The notes beneath the pieces are model-generated. The model worked only from the letters and a program-made list of their open reading frames with translations. It made no database searches and had not been told where the DNA came from. 64,000 bases of DNA from Bacilli bacterium (GTDB taxonomy: Bacteria > Bacillota_I > Bacilli_A > RF39 > UBA660), in assembly GCA_017511605.1 (NCBI GenBank), contig JAFWJL010000008.1, forward strand, positions 1-64,000, read 5' to 3'. Each line of letters starts with the position of its first letter. Position 1 is the first letter of the stretch. Positions 48,464-56,678 of this stretch are shown in pieces. The position numbers and the translations under genes are program-made.

Positions 48464-49735
48464 ATGAAAATATTAAACAAAGACTTGGGAAGCTATAAAC
48501 TTCATTTAATTAATACCGATAAATTTAAAACGGTTACTATTAAAGTTGTTTTTCATACTCCAATAAAAAAAGATGAAATAACAAAGAGAGTATTAGTTAC
48601 TAATATTCTTCTTCAATCATCTAATAAATATGATAGTAGAAGAAAACTAACTATAGAATCAGAAAATTTATATTCAGCAGATCTTGGCATTGGTAATCAA
48701 AGATTGGGTAATTACATTAGTACTAGTTTTAATCTACAAGTATTAATGGATAAATATACTGAAGAAAATAATTTAGAAAAAAGTATTGAGTTTTTACATG
48801 AAATTATATTTAATCCTGATGTAGATAAAAAATCATTTAAAAAAGAAAAAGTTGATTTTGTAAAACATGATTTAATGGTAAAACTTAATTCAATTAAAGA
48901 AACTCCTAGTGGATATGCTTCTATTAGGTTAGGGGAATTGTTTGATAGTAAAAGTCCTTTTTCCTATAGAATGATTGGATATTTGGAGGATTTAGATAAA
49001 ATAGATGAATATAATTTATATGAATCATATTTAGAAATGATTAATACAGATTATGTTGATATATTTGTAGTAGGTGATTTTGATAATAAAGAAATGTTAT
49101 CTTTAGTAAAGAAATATTTCAAGTTTAAAAAAATTAAGAAACCTAAGAAGAGTTATATATTAAAGAATAGAAAACCTCGTTTAAGAAGATATTTTAATAA
49201 AGAAGAAATTAATAATAGTCAATCAATTTTAGCTATAGCTAATCCTGTATATAGGTTAACTAAGTATGAAAGAGATTATGCATTACCTTTAGGTAATTTA
49301 ATATTTGGTGGAGGAGCTGATTCTAAGTTATTTAAAGATGTTAGAGAAGCTAATTCATTATGTTATACTATTCGCTCTTGGTTTAATAAAGTGGATAATA
49401 TGATTATTATTAAGGCTGGTATAGATAAAGTTAATTATACTAAGGCAATTACTATAATTACTAAGAAACTTGATGAGATGAAAAAAGGTAAATTTGATGA
49501 TAATGATATTAGTAATGTTAAACAAGAATTAATTAATGCATTAGAAAGTTTAGAAGAAGATGAAAATGCAATGATTAATGATGTTATGTCTAGTGAATTA
49601 TTAGAATTAGATGATATAAAGACTAGAATAGAAACTATAAAGAAAGTTAAAAAGTCTGATATAGTAAAAGCATTTAGAAAAGTCCATATGGATACAGTGT
49701 TTTTACTAGAGGGGGTATTAGATGAAGAAAATTAA
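48464..49735 (+). CDS. ymfF: M16-family protein lacking the zinc site (YmfF-like)
   Basis: 423 residues with M16 peptidase domains ('KRVLVTNILLQSSNKY', 'YTEENNLEKSIEFLHEIIFNPD', 'LPLGNLIFGGGADSKLFKDVREANSLCYTIRSW'). The region that should hold H-x-x-E-H does not, so it should be a non-catalytic subunit. It overlaps the catalytic M16 gene by 14 bases; such pairs form a heterodimer, as with YmfF/YmfH in Bacillus. A Gly-rich 'FGGG' loop and the R/Y substrate-binding motif are kept. An internal peptide-processing job is inferred; the substrate is unknown. -10 TATAAT at 48441-48446. Confidence 0.87.
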   Translation: MKILNKDLGSYKLHLINTDKFKTVTIKVVFHTPIKKDEITKRVLVTNILLQSSNKYDSRRKLTIESENLYSADLGIGNQRLGNYISTSFNLQVLMDKYTEENNLEKSIEFLHEIIFNPDVDKKSFKKEKVDFVKHDLMVKLNSIKETPSGYASIRLGELFDSKSPFSYRMIGYLEDLDKIDEYNLYESYLEMINTDYVDIFVVGDFDNKEMLSLVKKYFKFKKIKKPKKSYILKNRKPRLRRYFNKEEINNSQSILAIANPVYRLTKYERDYALPLGNLIFGGGADSKLFKDVREANSLCYTIRSWFNKVDNMIIIKAGIDKVNYTKAITIITKKLDEMKKGKFDDNDISNVKQELINALESLEEDENAMINDVMSSELLELDDIKTRIETIKKVKKSDIVKAFRKVHMDTVFLLEGVLDEEN

Positions 49736-50984
49736 TTTAAAAAATATAGATATGACTTTATATACAGAGACTTTATCTAATGGTTTAGAAGTGTATATGT
49801 TACCATATAAGAACAAAAAAAATTACTATGTAACATTTGCAACTAGATATGGTTCTGATGTATTAGAGTTTACTGATGTAAGTAAAAAGAGTTATAAACC
49901 ACCACTAGGTATAGCTCATTTCTTAGAACATAAAATGTTTGAAGAAGAAAGTGGAGAAGATCCATTCAGTTTTTATGCTAAAAGTGGTACAGATTGTAAT
50001 GCTTGTACTTCATTTGAAAGTACACAATATATGTTTTGGGGTACTAAGAATTTTAATAAGAACTTAGAATATTTATTAAGATTTGTAACTCATCCATATT
50101 TTACTGATCAAAATGTAAAAAAAGAAAAAGGTATAATTGCTGAAGAAATTAAAATGTATCGAGATTATCCCGATTATAGATTAGAGTTAAAATTAAGAGA
50201 AAACTTATATAAAAATCATCCTAGAAAATTAGATATTGCGGGAACTGTTTCTGAGATAAATAAAATTACTAAAGAAGACTTATATAATTGTTATAATGGA
50301 TTCTATATACCTAGTAATATGTTTATATTAATGACTGGTAATTTTGATCCTGATATAGCATTAGAGATAATTAGAAATGAATTAGATTCTAATAAGAAAA
50401 CTAAAATTCCAAAAATAAAGAAGATAGTTGAGCCAATTAAAGTGTGTAAAGATATGGATGTAATAAAGGGAAATGTAGAAATACCAAAAGTAGCTATAGG
50501 ATTAAAACTATCTACTAAAGATATGGAGTTAGATGAGTTAGAATTATCTTTATATTTAAATATGTTAACTACTATTATTTTTGGAGATTCATCTTTATTT
50601 AAAGAAAGAGTAAGAGAGAAGAAAATACTTAATGGATTATCTACTGGATGGGAGAATTTAGAAGATATTAGTACTTTTTATATACAAGCTGCTTCTATTA
50701 AACCAGATGAATTAATAAATGAAATTATAAGTGAATTTAATAATGTTAAAATAGATGAAGAATCATTTAATAGAATTAAAAAAGTATGGATTTCAAGAGA
50801 AATTAAGATGGTTGATAATATAGAAGAAGAAGCTGATAATATATATTATGATGTTTTAAAATATAAAAAGATTATTCCTAATAAGATAGATATTATTAAG
50901 AATATGAAATTTAAGGTATTAAAAGATATTGTTAAGAATGTTAATTTTAAGAATTATAGTATTGTAAAGATGGAAAAAGAATAG
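49722..50984 (+). CDS. ymfH: M16-family zinc peptidase (YmfH-like)
   Basis: 420 residues. The catalytic motif is complete: 'GIAHFLEHKMFEE' (H-x-x-E-H, about 64-70), with the distal metal Glu in 'KGIIAEEIKMYRD' (about 135-147). The second domain has 'STKDMELDELELSLYLNMLTTIIFGDSSLFKERVREKKIL'. It starts within the end of the partner gene (GGGGG eight bases before the ATG), so the two are co-translated. In Bacillus the pair sits with ymfI, ymfJ and ymfM; none of those follows here, only a hairpin terminator. Confidence 0.9.
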   Translation: MKKINLKNIDMTLYTETLSNGLEVYMLPYKNKKNYYVTFATRYGSDVLEFTDVSKKSYKPPLGIAHFLEHKMFEEESGEDPFSFYAKSGTDCNACTSFESTQYMFWGTKNFNKNLEYLLRFVTHPYFTDQNVKKEKGIIAEEIKMYRDYPDYRLELKLRENLYKNHPRKLDIAGTVSEINKITKEDLYNCYNGFYIPSNMFILMTGNFDPDIALEIIRNELDSNKKTKIPKIKKIVEPIKVCKDMDVIKGNVEIPKVAIGLKLSTKDMELDELELSLYLNMLTTIIFGDSSLFKERVREKKILNGLSTGWENLEDISTFYIQAASIKPDELINEIISEFNNVKIDEESFNRIKKVWISREIKMVDNIEEEADNIYYDVLKYKKIIPNKIDIIKNMKFKVLKDIVKNVNFKNYSIVKMEKE

Positions 50985-50988
50985 TGTA

Positions 50989-51017
50989 AAGGAGTGTCGA
51001 AAGATATTCCTTTTTTT
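50989..51017 (+). terminator. Terminator of the M16 operon
   Basis: A 10-pair stem (50989-50998 with 51003-51012, two G-T pairs) with a GAAA loop, then T-run. Confidence 0.8.
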
Positions 51018-51057
51018 ACACATGTTTGATAAAATGAATATAGTAGAGGTGATTTTA

Positions 51058-51960
51058 ATGGAATTTAAAATTAGTGAAAATATTGATGAAGAAAATCAAG
51101 AACCAAAAAAGGATAATGGTGTATTTAAACTTATAGTTATTGTAGTAGTTGCACTTGCAGTATTTTTAGTAGTATTTCTTTTATTAAACGGAATATTAAA
51201 TTCTAATAAGAAGACTACTCCAAAGACACCTGTTGTAACTAGTGAAAAGAAATCCTTAACAGAAAGTAATGTTAAAATATTGTATGGATATGTAACATAT
51301 AGTGCAGATGAAAATGGACCTAGATATGATAAGTTTGTAAAAAATAAAAAAGTTACTGCTAAAGATTTTACTGATGAAGAAAAATATTATTATGCATTAC
51401 AATATGCACAAGTAGATGATTTTGAATTTACAGATAAATATGATGATAATAAGAATCCAATATTTAGTATTTCTGATCGTAAAATAAAGAAATATATGGA
51501 ATACTTTTTTGGTAAAAATATTAGATATAGTACTGATATAACTATTGTATATCCATTTAGTTTCAGTATAGATGATAAAAATGTTGGTACTATAAAATAT
51601 GATGAAGAGACTGGTACTTATCTTGCAACATTTGCTAAAGCTCCTGTAGTGGATGAAAAAAATATTATTGATCCATATTTAGGTAAGTTGGTTGAAGCTT
51701 ATAAAGAAGTAGATGGTGGATATCGTTTAGTTGAAAAAGTAATATTTGTAGATATTAAACAACAAAATGATGGAAAATATGAAGTTACTATTTCTAAAGA
51801 TTATGATCATAATAATATTATAGAATCAGCTGTTGATCAAACTGAAGAAGATATTAAGAAGATTACAGTAGACAAATATAAAGATAAAGCTGCTACAATT
51901 ACATATAATTTCAAATTAAATGGTAATATCTTATATTTCTATAGTAGTGAAATAAATTAA
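51058..51960 (+). CDS. Membrane-anchored protein of unknown function
   Basis: 300 residues: an acidic cytoplasmic start (1-20), one membrane helix (about 21-46, 'FKLIVIVVVALAVFLVVFLLLNGIL'), a Lys/Thr/Pro linker, and a large charged external domain with many Tyr and Asp. Repeated 'YDDNKNP' and 'YDEETGTY' turns suggest a beta-rich fold. No enzyme motif is recognised. The ATG at 51058 follows AGAGGTGAT; upstream in-frame starts overlap the terminator region. A -10 candidate TGATAAAAT lies at 51027-51035. Terminators on both sides make it a single-gene unit. Confidence 0.75.
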   Translation: MEFKISENIDEENQEPKKDNGVFKLIVIVVVALAVFLVVFLLLNGILNSNKKTTPKTPVVTSEKKSLTESNVKILYGYVTYSADENGPRYDKFVKNKKVTAKDFTDEEKYYYALQYAQVDDFEFTDKYDDNKNPIFSISDRKIKKYMEYFFGKNIRYSTDITIVYPFSFSIDDKNVGTIKYDEETGTYLATFAKAPVVDEKNIIDPYLGKLVEAYKEVDGGYRLVEKVIFVDIKQQNDGKYEVTISKDYDHNNIIESAVDQTEEDIKKITVDKYKDKAATITYNFKLNGNILYFYSSEIN

Positions 51961-51981
51961 AGAGCATAAGCTCTTTTTTTA
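51960..51981 (+). terminator. Terminator after the 51058 gene
   Basis: AAGAGC and GCTCTT arms with ATAA loop, then seven T. Confidence 0.8.
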
Positions 51982-52011
51982 TGATATAATAAATACTTAG
52001 GAGGGGCCAAG

Positions 52012-53802
52012 ATGCAAGAAAATATAAGAAACTTTTGTATTATAGCTCATATAGATCATGGTAAGAGTACTTTGGCTGATAGAATATTAGAATTAACAGG
52101 TGCAATTGATAAAAGAGAATTAAAGAATCAAATGTTAGATTCTATGGATCTTGAAAGAGAACGTGGTATTACAATTAAGTTAAATGCCGTTAGTTTAAAG
52201 TATCAAAAAGATGATAAAGAGTATATGCTTAATTTGATAGATACTCCAGGACATGTTGATTTTTCTTATGAAGTATCTCGTAGTTTAGCTGCTTGTGAAG
52301 GAGCTATTTTAGTAGTGGATGCATCTCAAGGAGTAGAAGCTCAAACTCTTGCTAATTTATATTTGGCTCTTGATAATAATTTAAAAATAATACCTGTTAT
52401 TAATAAAATAGATTTACCTTCAGCAGATCCTGAAAAAGTAATTAGTGAACTTGAAAATATAGGTTTTTCTAGAGATGAAATAGTTTTAACTAGTGCTAAG
52501 ACAGGTGTAGGGGTAGATAAATTATTAGATAAAATTATTGAAGTAATTCCTTCTCCTACTGGTAATAAGAATGCTCCATTAAAAGCATTAATATTTGATA
52601 GTTTATTTGATTCATATAGAGGTGTTATTACTTCTATTCGTGTAGTAGATGGAGAAGTAAAAGTAAAAGATATAGTTAAAATGATGGAAACTAATGCAGT
52701 GTATGATGTAGTTAGTTTATATGTTAATACTCCTCATGAAAAAGAAGTTAATTCATTAAAAGCTGGAGAAGTAGGATATTTAGCTGCTTCTATTAAGAGT
52801 ATTAGTGATGTGCATGTAGGTGATACTATCACATTAGAAAGTAATCCTAGTAAAGATAGATTACCAGGATATAAGCCTATGAAACCTACAGTATATTCTG
52901 GGCTTTTCCCAATAGATGCTTCAAAATTTGAAGATTTAAGAGAAGCCTTGGAAAAATTAAAATTAAATGATGCTGCTTTAACATATGAACCTGAAACATC
53001 TAAAGCATTAGGTTTTGGATTTAGATGTGGTTTCTTAGGACTTTTACACATGGAAATAATAGAAGAGAGAATTGAAAGAGAATTTGGAATTGATTTAATT
53101 GCGACTAGTCCTTCTGTTATATATGAGGTAATATTAACTGATGGTACTAAAGAAATGATTGATTGTCCTAGTAAAATGCCAAGACGTGAAATTATTTCTA
53201 AGGTATTAGAGCCATATGTTAAGTGTAGTATATTTACTCCTAGTGAGTATATAGGACCTATTATGGAATTATGCCAAGATAAACGTGGTAATTTTTTAAA
53301 TATGGAATACTTAGATGAGACTAGAGTGTCTATTAACTATGATATTCCATTATCTGAAATAGTATATGATTTTTTTGATAGATTAAAAAGTTATACTAAG
53401 GGATATGCTTCATTTGATTATGAAGTAACAGATTATAAGGAAAGTAATCTTGTTAAAATGGACATATTATTAAATGGAGAAGTAGTAGATGCTTTATCAG
53501 TAATTGTTCATAAAGATTTTGCTTATTCTAGAGGTAGAATAGTCTGTGAGAAATTAAAAGAGATAATTCCTCGTCAATTATTTGAAGTGCCTATACAAGC
53601 TGCTATTGGTACACATGTAATAGCTAGAGAAACAGTAAAAGCACTTAGAAAAGATGTATTAGCTAAGTGTTATGGTGGAGACGTTACTCGTAAAAAGAAA
53701 TTATTAGAAAAACAAAAAGAAGGAAAGAAAAGAATGAAACAAATAGGTAGTGTAGAAGTACCTCAAGAAGCATTCTTATCTATACTATCATCTAAGGAGT
53801 AG
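52012..53802 (+). CDS. lepA: Elongation factor 4 (LepA)
   Basis: Ribosomal GTPase involved in translation under stress and in initiation. The 596 residues show G1 '[13 protein letters not shown]' (about 13-25), switch I 'ERERGITIK', G3 '[12 protein letters not shown]', G4 'NKIDLP' and G5 'SAKTG'. The LepA-specific C-terminal domain contains '[35 protein letters not shown]' and the closing '[14 protein letters not shown]'. Full length for the family. An extended -10 TGATATAAT (51982-51990) and GGAGGGG precede the ATG. hemW follows after one small gene; lepA-hemW adjacency is usual in Bacillota. Confidence 0.97.
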   Translation: MQENIRNFCIIAHIDHGKSTLADRILELTGAIDKRELKNQMLDSMDLERERGITIKLNAVSLKYQKDDKEYMLNLIDTPGHVDFSYEVSRSLAACEGAILVVDASQGVEAQTLANLYLALDNNLKIIPVINKIDLPSADPEKVISELENIGFSRDEIVLTSAKTGVGVDKLLDKIIEVIPSPTGNKNAPLKALIFDSLFDSYRGVITSIRVVDGEVKVKDIVKMMETNAVYDVVSLYVNTPHEKEVNSLKAGEVGYLAASIKSISDVHVGDTITLESNPSKDRLPGYKPMKPTVYSGLFPIDASKFEDLREALEKLKLNDAALTYEPETSKALGFGFRCGFLGLLHMEIIEERIEREFGIDLIATSPSVIYEVILTDGTKEMIDCPSKMPRREIISKVLEPYVKCSIFTPSEYIGPIMELCQDKRGNFLNMEYLDETRVSINYDIPLSEIVYDFFDRLKSYTKGYASFDYEVTDYKESNLVKMDILLNGEVVDALSVIVHKDFAYSRGRIVCEKLKEIIPRQLFEVPIQAAIGTHVIARETVKALRKDVLAKCYGGDVTRKKKLLEKQKEGKKRMKQIGSVEVPQEAFLSILSSKE

Positions 53803-53805
53803 TTT

Positions 53806-54255
53806 ATGACAAAAGAAGAAGAAACAAGAATTGAAGAAGAGGCACAGGAATATATTAATAATGATTTAACAGAAAAACAAACTGCAGAAAAATTAGGTAT
53901 TAATAGAAGAACTCTTCAATTACATTTGAAAAAGTTAGCGATTATTAATCAAGAATTATACAATTTAGTTTTAAAGAAAAAGGAAAGTAATATTAAAACT
54001 GGTAGGATTAAAGGTGGACAAATTGGAAAGATAACTGGCCCTAATTATACTAGAGAAGATGCTCTTGAAAAGGCACAAGGAATCATAGATAATCTTTATA
54101 CATATGAAGAAGCAGCAGCAATATATGGAATACCTAGGTCTACTATATATGAAATGGTGCATAGCGATTTTGTACCTGAAAATATTAAAATGCAGCTTGA
54201 TTTAGTTGCTGCGCGTAATAATAGAGAAAAGAATGCTAAAGGAAATATCATATGA
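53806..54255 (+). CDS. Tandem SpoIIID-like DNA-binding protein
   Basis: 149 residues that read as two consecutive SpoIIID-type units. Unit 1 (about 16-80) has a helix-turn-helix 'KQTAEKLGINRRTLQLHLKK', then 'AIINQELYNLVLKKKESNIKTGRIKGGQIGK', which lines up with the SpoIIID pattern 'GVSKSTVHKD...INPDLANEV...RHLRGGEATK'. Unit 2 (about 87-149) has 'YEEAAAIYGIPRSTIYEMVHS' and 'VPENIKMQLDLVAARNNREKNAKG'. SpoIIID in Bacillus is one unit of about 93 residues that controls mother-cell genes, including sigK. The gene is three bases after lepA and overlaps hemW by four, so it sits in a housekeeping operon. The regulatory role is inferred. Confidence 0.75.
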   Translation: MTKEEETRIEEEAQEYINNDLTEKQTAEKLGINRRTLQLHLKKLAIINQELYNLVLKKKESNIKTGRIKGGQIGKITGPNYTREDALEKAQGIIDNLYTYEEAAAIYGIPRSTIYEMVHSDFVPENIKMQLDLVAARNNREKNAKGNII

Positions 54256-55355
54256 TAAAAAATTGTTATATACATATACCTTTTTGTGATAAGATATGCT
54301 CTTATTGTGATTTTTGTAAAATGTATAAATATGATAAGTTTATTGATTCATATTTAGATGCATTGGAAAGAGAAATCAATACTATTTATAATGGTGAAGA
54401 ATTAGAAACTATTTATATAGGTGGAGGAACTCCTAGTTCATTAAGTGTTTCTCAATTAGAAAGATTATTTAATATATTAGATATATTTAATAAAAGTAAT
54501 AATATTGAATATACAATAGAGAATAATTTTGAAAATACTAATAGAGAAAAGTTAGAATTATATAAAAAAGTAGGAATTAATAGATTAAGTTTTGGAATAG
54601 AAACTATTTCTAAAGATGGATTAAAGTTACTTGAAAGAGATCTTGATTTAGATAAAGTAAGAGATACTATTAATACCTGTAGGGAACTTGGTTTTGATAA
54701 TATAAATGTAGATTTAATGTATGCATTACCTAATGAAACAATAGGTGATTTATCTAAAGATTTAGATTATATTTATTCTTTAGATGTAGAGCATATTTCT
54801 ACTTATTCATTAATAATAGAAGATCATACTAAATTAAAGATTGATGGTATTAATAATATTTCAGAAGATTTAGATTATGATATGTATAAATATATTTGTA
54901 GAGAAATGAAAAATCATCATTATAAACATTATGAGATTAGTAATTTTTCTAAAGATGGATATGAATCTCATCATAATTTATGTTATTGGAATAATGATAA
55001 TTACTATGGATTTGGATTGGGTGCTAGTTCTTATATAGAAAATAGAAGGATTGTTAATACAAGAAGTTTAGATAATTATAAGAAAGAGAAGTATGTAAAA
55101 GAAATAGAATATTTAGATATGGATGATACTATGGAATATGAAGTTATTCTTAATTTGCGAAAGAAAGATGGTATAGATTTAGATAAATTTAAGAATAGAT
55201 ATAATAAAGAATTATCTAGTGTCTATAGTTATAGTGATTTAGTGGAATTAGGAGTATTAGAGTTATATAATAATCATCTTTATATTCCGGAAGATAAATG
55301 GTATATTAGTAATAGTATTATAGTTGATGTATTGGAGAGAAAGATATATGGATAG
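54252..55355 (+). CDS. hemW: Radical SAM protein HemW
   Basis: Heme chaperone of the HemN-like radical SAM family. The 367 residues have the cluster motif C12-x3-C16-x2-C19 followed by C22 ('CDKICSYCDFC'), the SAM-binding 'YIGGGTPSSLS' (about 55-65), 'INRLSFGIET' and 'NVDLMYALPNETIGDLSKDL'. The C-terminal HemW region has 'YEISNFSKDGYESHHNLCYWNNDNYYGFGLGASSY'. It starts inside the end of the SpoIIID-like gene (ATGA overlap) and overlaps the HD gene by eight bases, so four genes from lepA on are tightly coupled. No heme-synthesis genes are in the window. Confidence 0.93.
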   Translation: MIKNCYIHIPFCDKICSYCDFCKMYKYDKFIDSYLDALEREINTIYNGEELETIYIGGGTPSSLSVSQLERLFNILDIFNKSNNIEYTIENNFENTNREKLELYKKVGINRLSFGIETISKDGLKLLERDLDLDKVRDTINTCRELGFDNINVDLMYALPNETIGDLSKDLDYIYSLDVEHISTYSLIIEDHTKLKIDGINNISEDLDYDMYKYICREMKNHHYKHYEISNFSKDGYESHHNLCYWNNDNYYGFGLGASSYIENRRIVNTRSLDNYKKEKYVKEIEYLDMDDTMEYEVILNLRKKDGIDLDKFKNRYNKELSSVYSYSDLVELGVLELYNNHLYIPEDKWYISNSIIVDVLERKIYG

Positions 55356-55926
55356 AGAAGAATTATTTTTAGATGAATTAGGTTATATAAAAGACGATAG
55401 TTATCAAGAGGCTTTATTAAATATAATTAATTTATTGCCAGAATATTGGTTAGAAGAAGCTGCTTCTAGTACTGGTAAATATCATCCAGAGTATGCTTTA
55501 GGAAAAGGTGGTTTACTTCGTCATTCTAAGGCTGCGATGAGAATAGGATATGAATTATTGAATAATCCTTGTATTGGAGATAAGTATACTGATAGAGAAA
55601 AGGATTTAATGCTTATGAGTTTATTAGTTCATGATGGATTAAAATTAGGTATGCCTCAAGAAAAATATACTAGATTTGATCATCCAATATTAATGGGTAA
55701 ATTTATTTTAGATAAGAAAGATGAAATTGGATTAAATTTAGAGGATGCAACTTTCATGAATGATGTTATTAAAACACATATGGGTCCATGGACTACAGAT
55801 TATGATGGTAATGAAGTGTTGGAAAAACCTAAAACAAAATACCAAAATTTTGTTCATATGTGTGATTTTCTAGCTAGTAGAAAATGTATATTAGTTCCAT
55901 TTGAAGATAATAATATAAGTGCTTAG
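55348..55926 (+). CDS. HD-domain hydrolase
   Basis: 192 residues of the HD superfamily. The His/Asp set is visible in order: 'LLRHSKAAMRIGYEL' (His near 57), 'LMSLLVHDGLKLG' (the HD pair near 93), 'FDHPILMGKFI' (His) and 'IKTHMGPW' (His), then 'HMCDFLASRK' (Asp near 172). This suggests a metal-dependent phosphohydrolase acting on nucleotides or RNA; the substrate is not known. The ATG at 55348 overlaps hemW by eight bases with GGAGAG upstream. It closes the lepA operon before a hairpin terminator and is followed by tmk. Confidence 0.83.
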   Translation: MDREELFLDELGYIKDDSYQEALLNIINLLPEYWLEEAASSTGKYHPEYALGKGGLLRHSKAAMRIGYELLNNPCIGDKYTDREKDLMLMSLLVHDGLKLGMPQEKYTRFDHPILMGKFILDKKDEIGLNLEDATFMNDVIKTHMGPWTTDYDGNEVLEKPKTKYQNFVHMCDFLASRKCILVPFEDNNISA

Positions 55927-55937
55927 GCACTTATTTT
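55917..55937 (+). terminator. Terminator of the lepA-hemW operon
   Basis: AAGTGC and GCACTT arms around the stop codon, then T-rich sequence. Confidence 0.65.
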
Positions 55938-55990
55938 TGTTGTGCAAAAGTTATTTTTTTGATAAGATTATATAGAGGATAGGTGATAAT

Positions 55991-56662
55991 ATGGGTAAGA
56001 TTATTGTTATTGAAGGTACTGATTGTTCTGGTAAAGAGACACAATCTAAATTGCTTGAAAAAAGATTAAAGGAAATGGGTAAAAAATGCATTAGATTTGA
56101 TTTTCCTATGTATGATACACCTACTGGTAAAATAGTGGGAGGTTGCTATTTAGGAAAAGAAGAAATTGGGAAAAGCGTATTTCCTGAGGGAGCAGTTAAT
56201 GTAGATCCTCATGTAGTTAGTTTATATTATGCTGCTGATAGAAAATATAACATGAGCAAGATAGAAGAGTATTTAGATAAAGATTATTATGTATTATTAG
56301 ATAGATATGTAACATCTAATTTGGCTCATCAAGGTAGTAAAATTAAAGATAAAGATGAAAGATATGAAATGTATAATTGGATAGATAAATTAGAGTATTG
56401 GTTACTTAAATTACCAAAACCTGATAAAACTATATTTTTACATGTTCCATATCAATATACTTTAGAACTTAGAAAGAATAGAACTAGTATAGATGAACAT
56501 GAAAAATCAGTTGAACATTTAATGCAAGCTGAAGAAGCATATGTTGAATTAAGCCAGTTATATCATTGGGATACAATTGAATGTATAAAGGATGGTAAAT
56601 TAAGAACTATAGAAGATATAAATGATGAGATATTAGAGGCAATAGAAAAAGAACCTTATTAA
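55991..56662 (+). CDS. tmk: Thymidylate kinase
   Basis: Phosphorylates dTMP to dTDP. The 223 residues have the P-loop 'EGTDCSGKETQ' (about 8-18), 'FDFPMYDTPTG', 'LYYAADRK' and the DRY-type motif 'LLDRYVTSNLAHQ' (about 98-110). A lid region contains 'ELRKNRTSIDEHE'. In the P-loop, Cys and Ser-Gly-Lys-Glu-Thr replace the usual G-x-D-G-A/S-GKST, as in a divergent subgroup of TMKs; deoxynucleoside kinase is a less likely alternative. The ATG follows AGGTGATAAT. In Bacillus tmk lies near holB; that is not seen here. Confidence 0.9.
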   Translation: MGKIIVIEGTDCSGKETQSKLLEKRLKEMGKKCIRFDFPMYDTPTGKIVGGCYLGKEEIGKSVFPEGAVNVDPHVVSLYYAADRKYNMSKIEEYLDKDYYVLLDRYVTSNLAHQGSKIKDKDERYEMYNWIDKLEYWLLKLPKPDKTIFLHVPYQYTLELRKNRTSIDEHEKSVEHLMQAEEAYVELSQLYHWDTIECIKDGKLRTIEDINDEILEAIEKEPY

Positions 56663-56678
56663 AAGGTTCTTTTTATTT
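56646..56678. terminator. Bidirectional terminator between tmk and the PilB-like gene
   Basis: AAAAAGAACCTT (56646-56657) pairs with AAGGTTCTTTTT (56663-56674), loop ATTAA. It overlaps the tmk stop. Confidence 0.75.

Noticed and set aside
52734..53051. 105-residue minus-strand frame inside lepA
   Set aside because: Complement of a conserved gene; no promoter or ribosome site.
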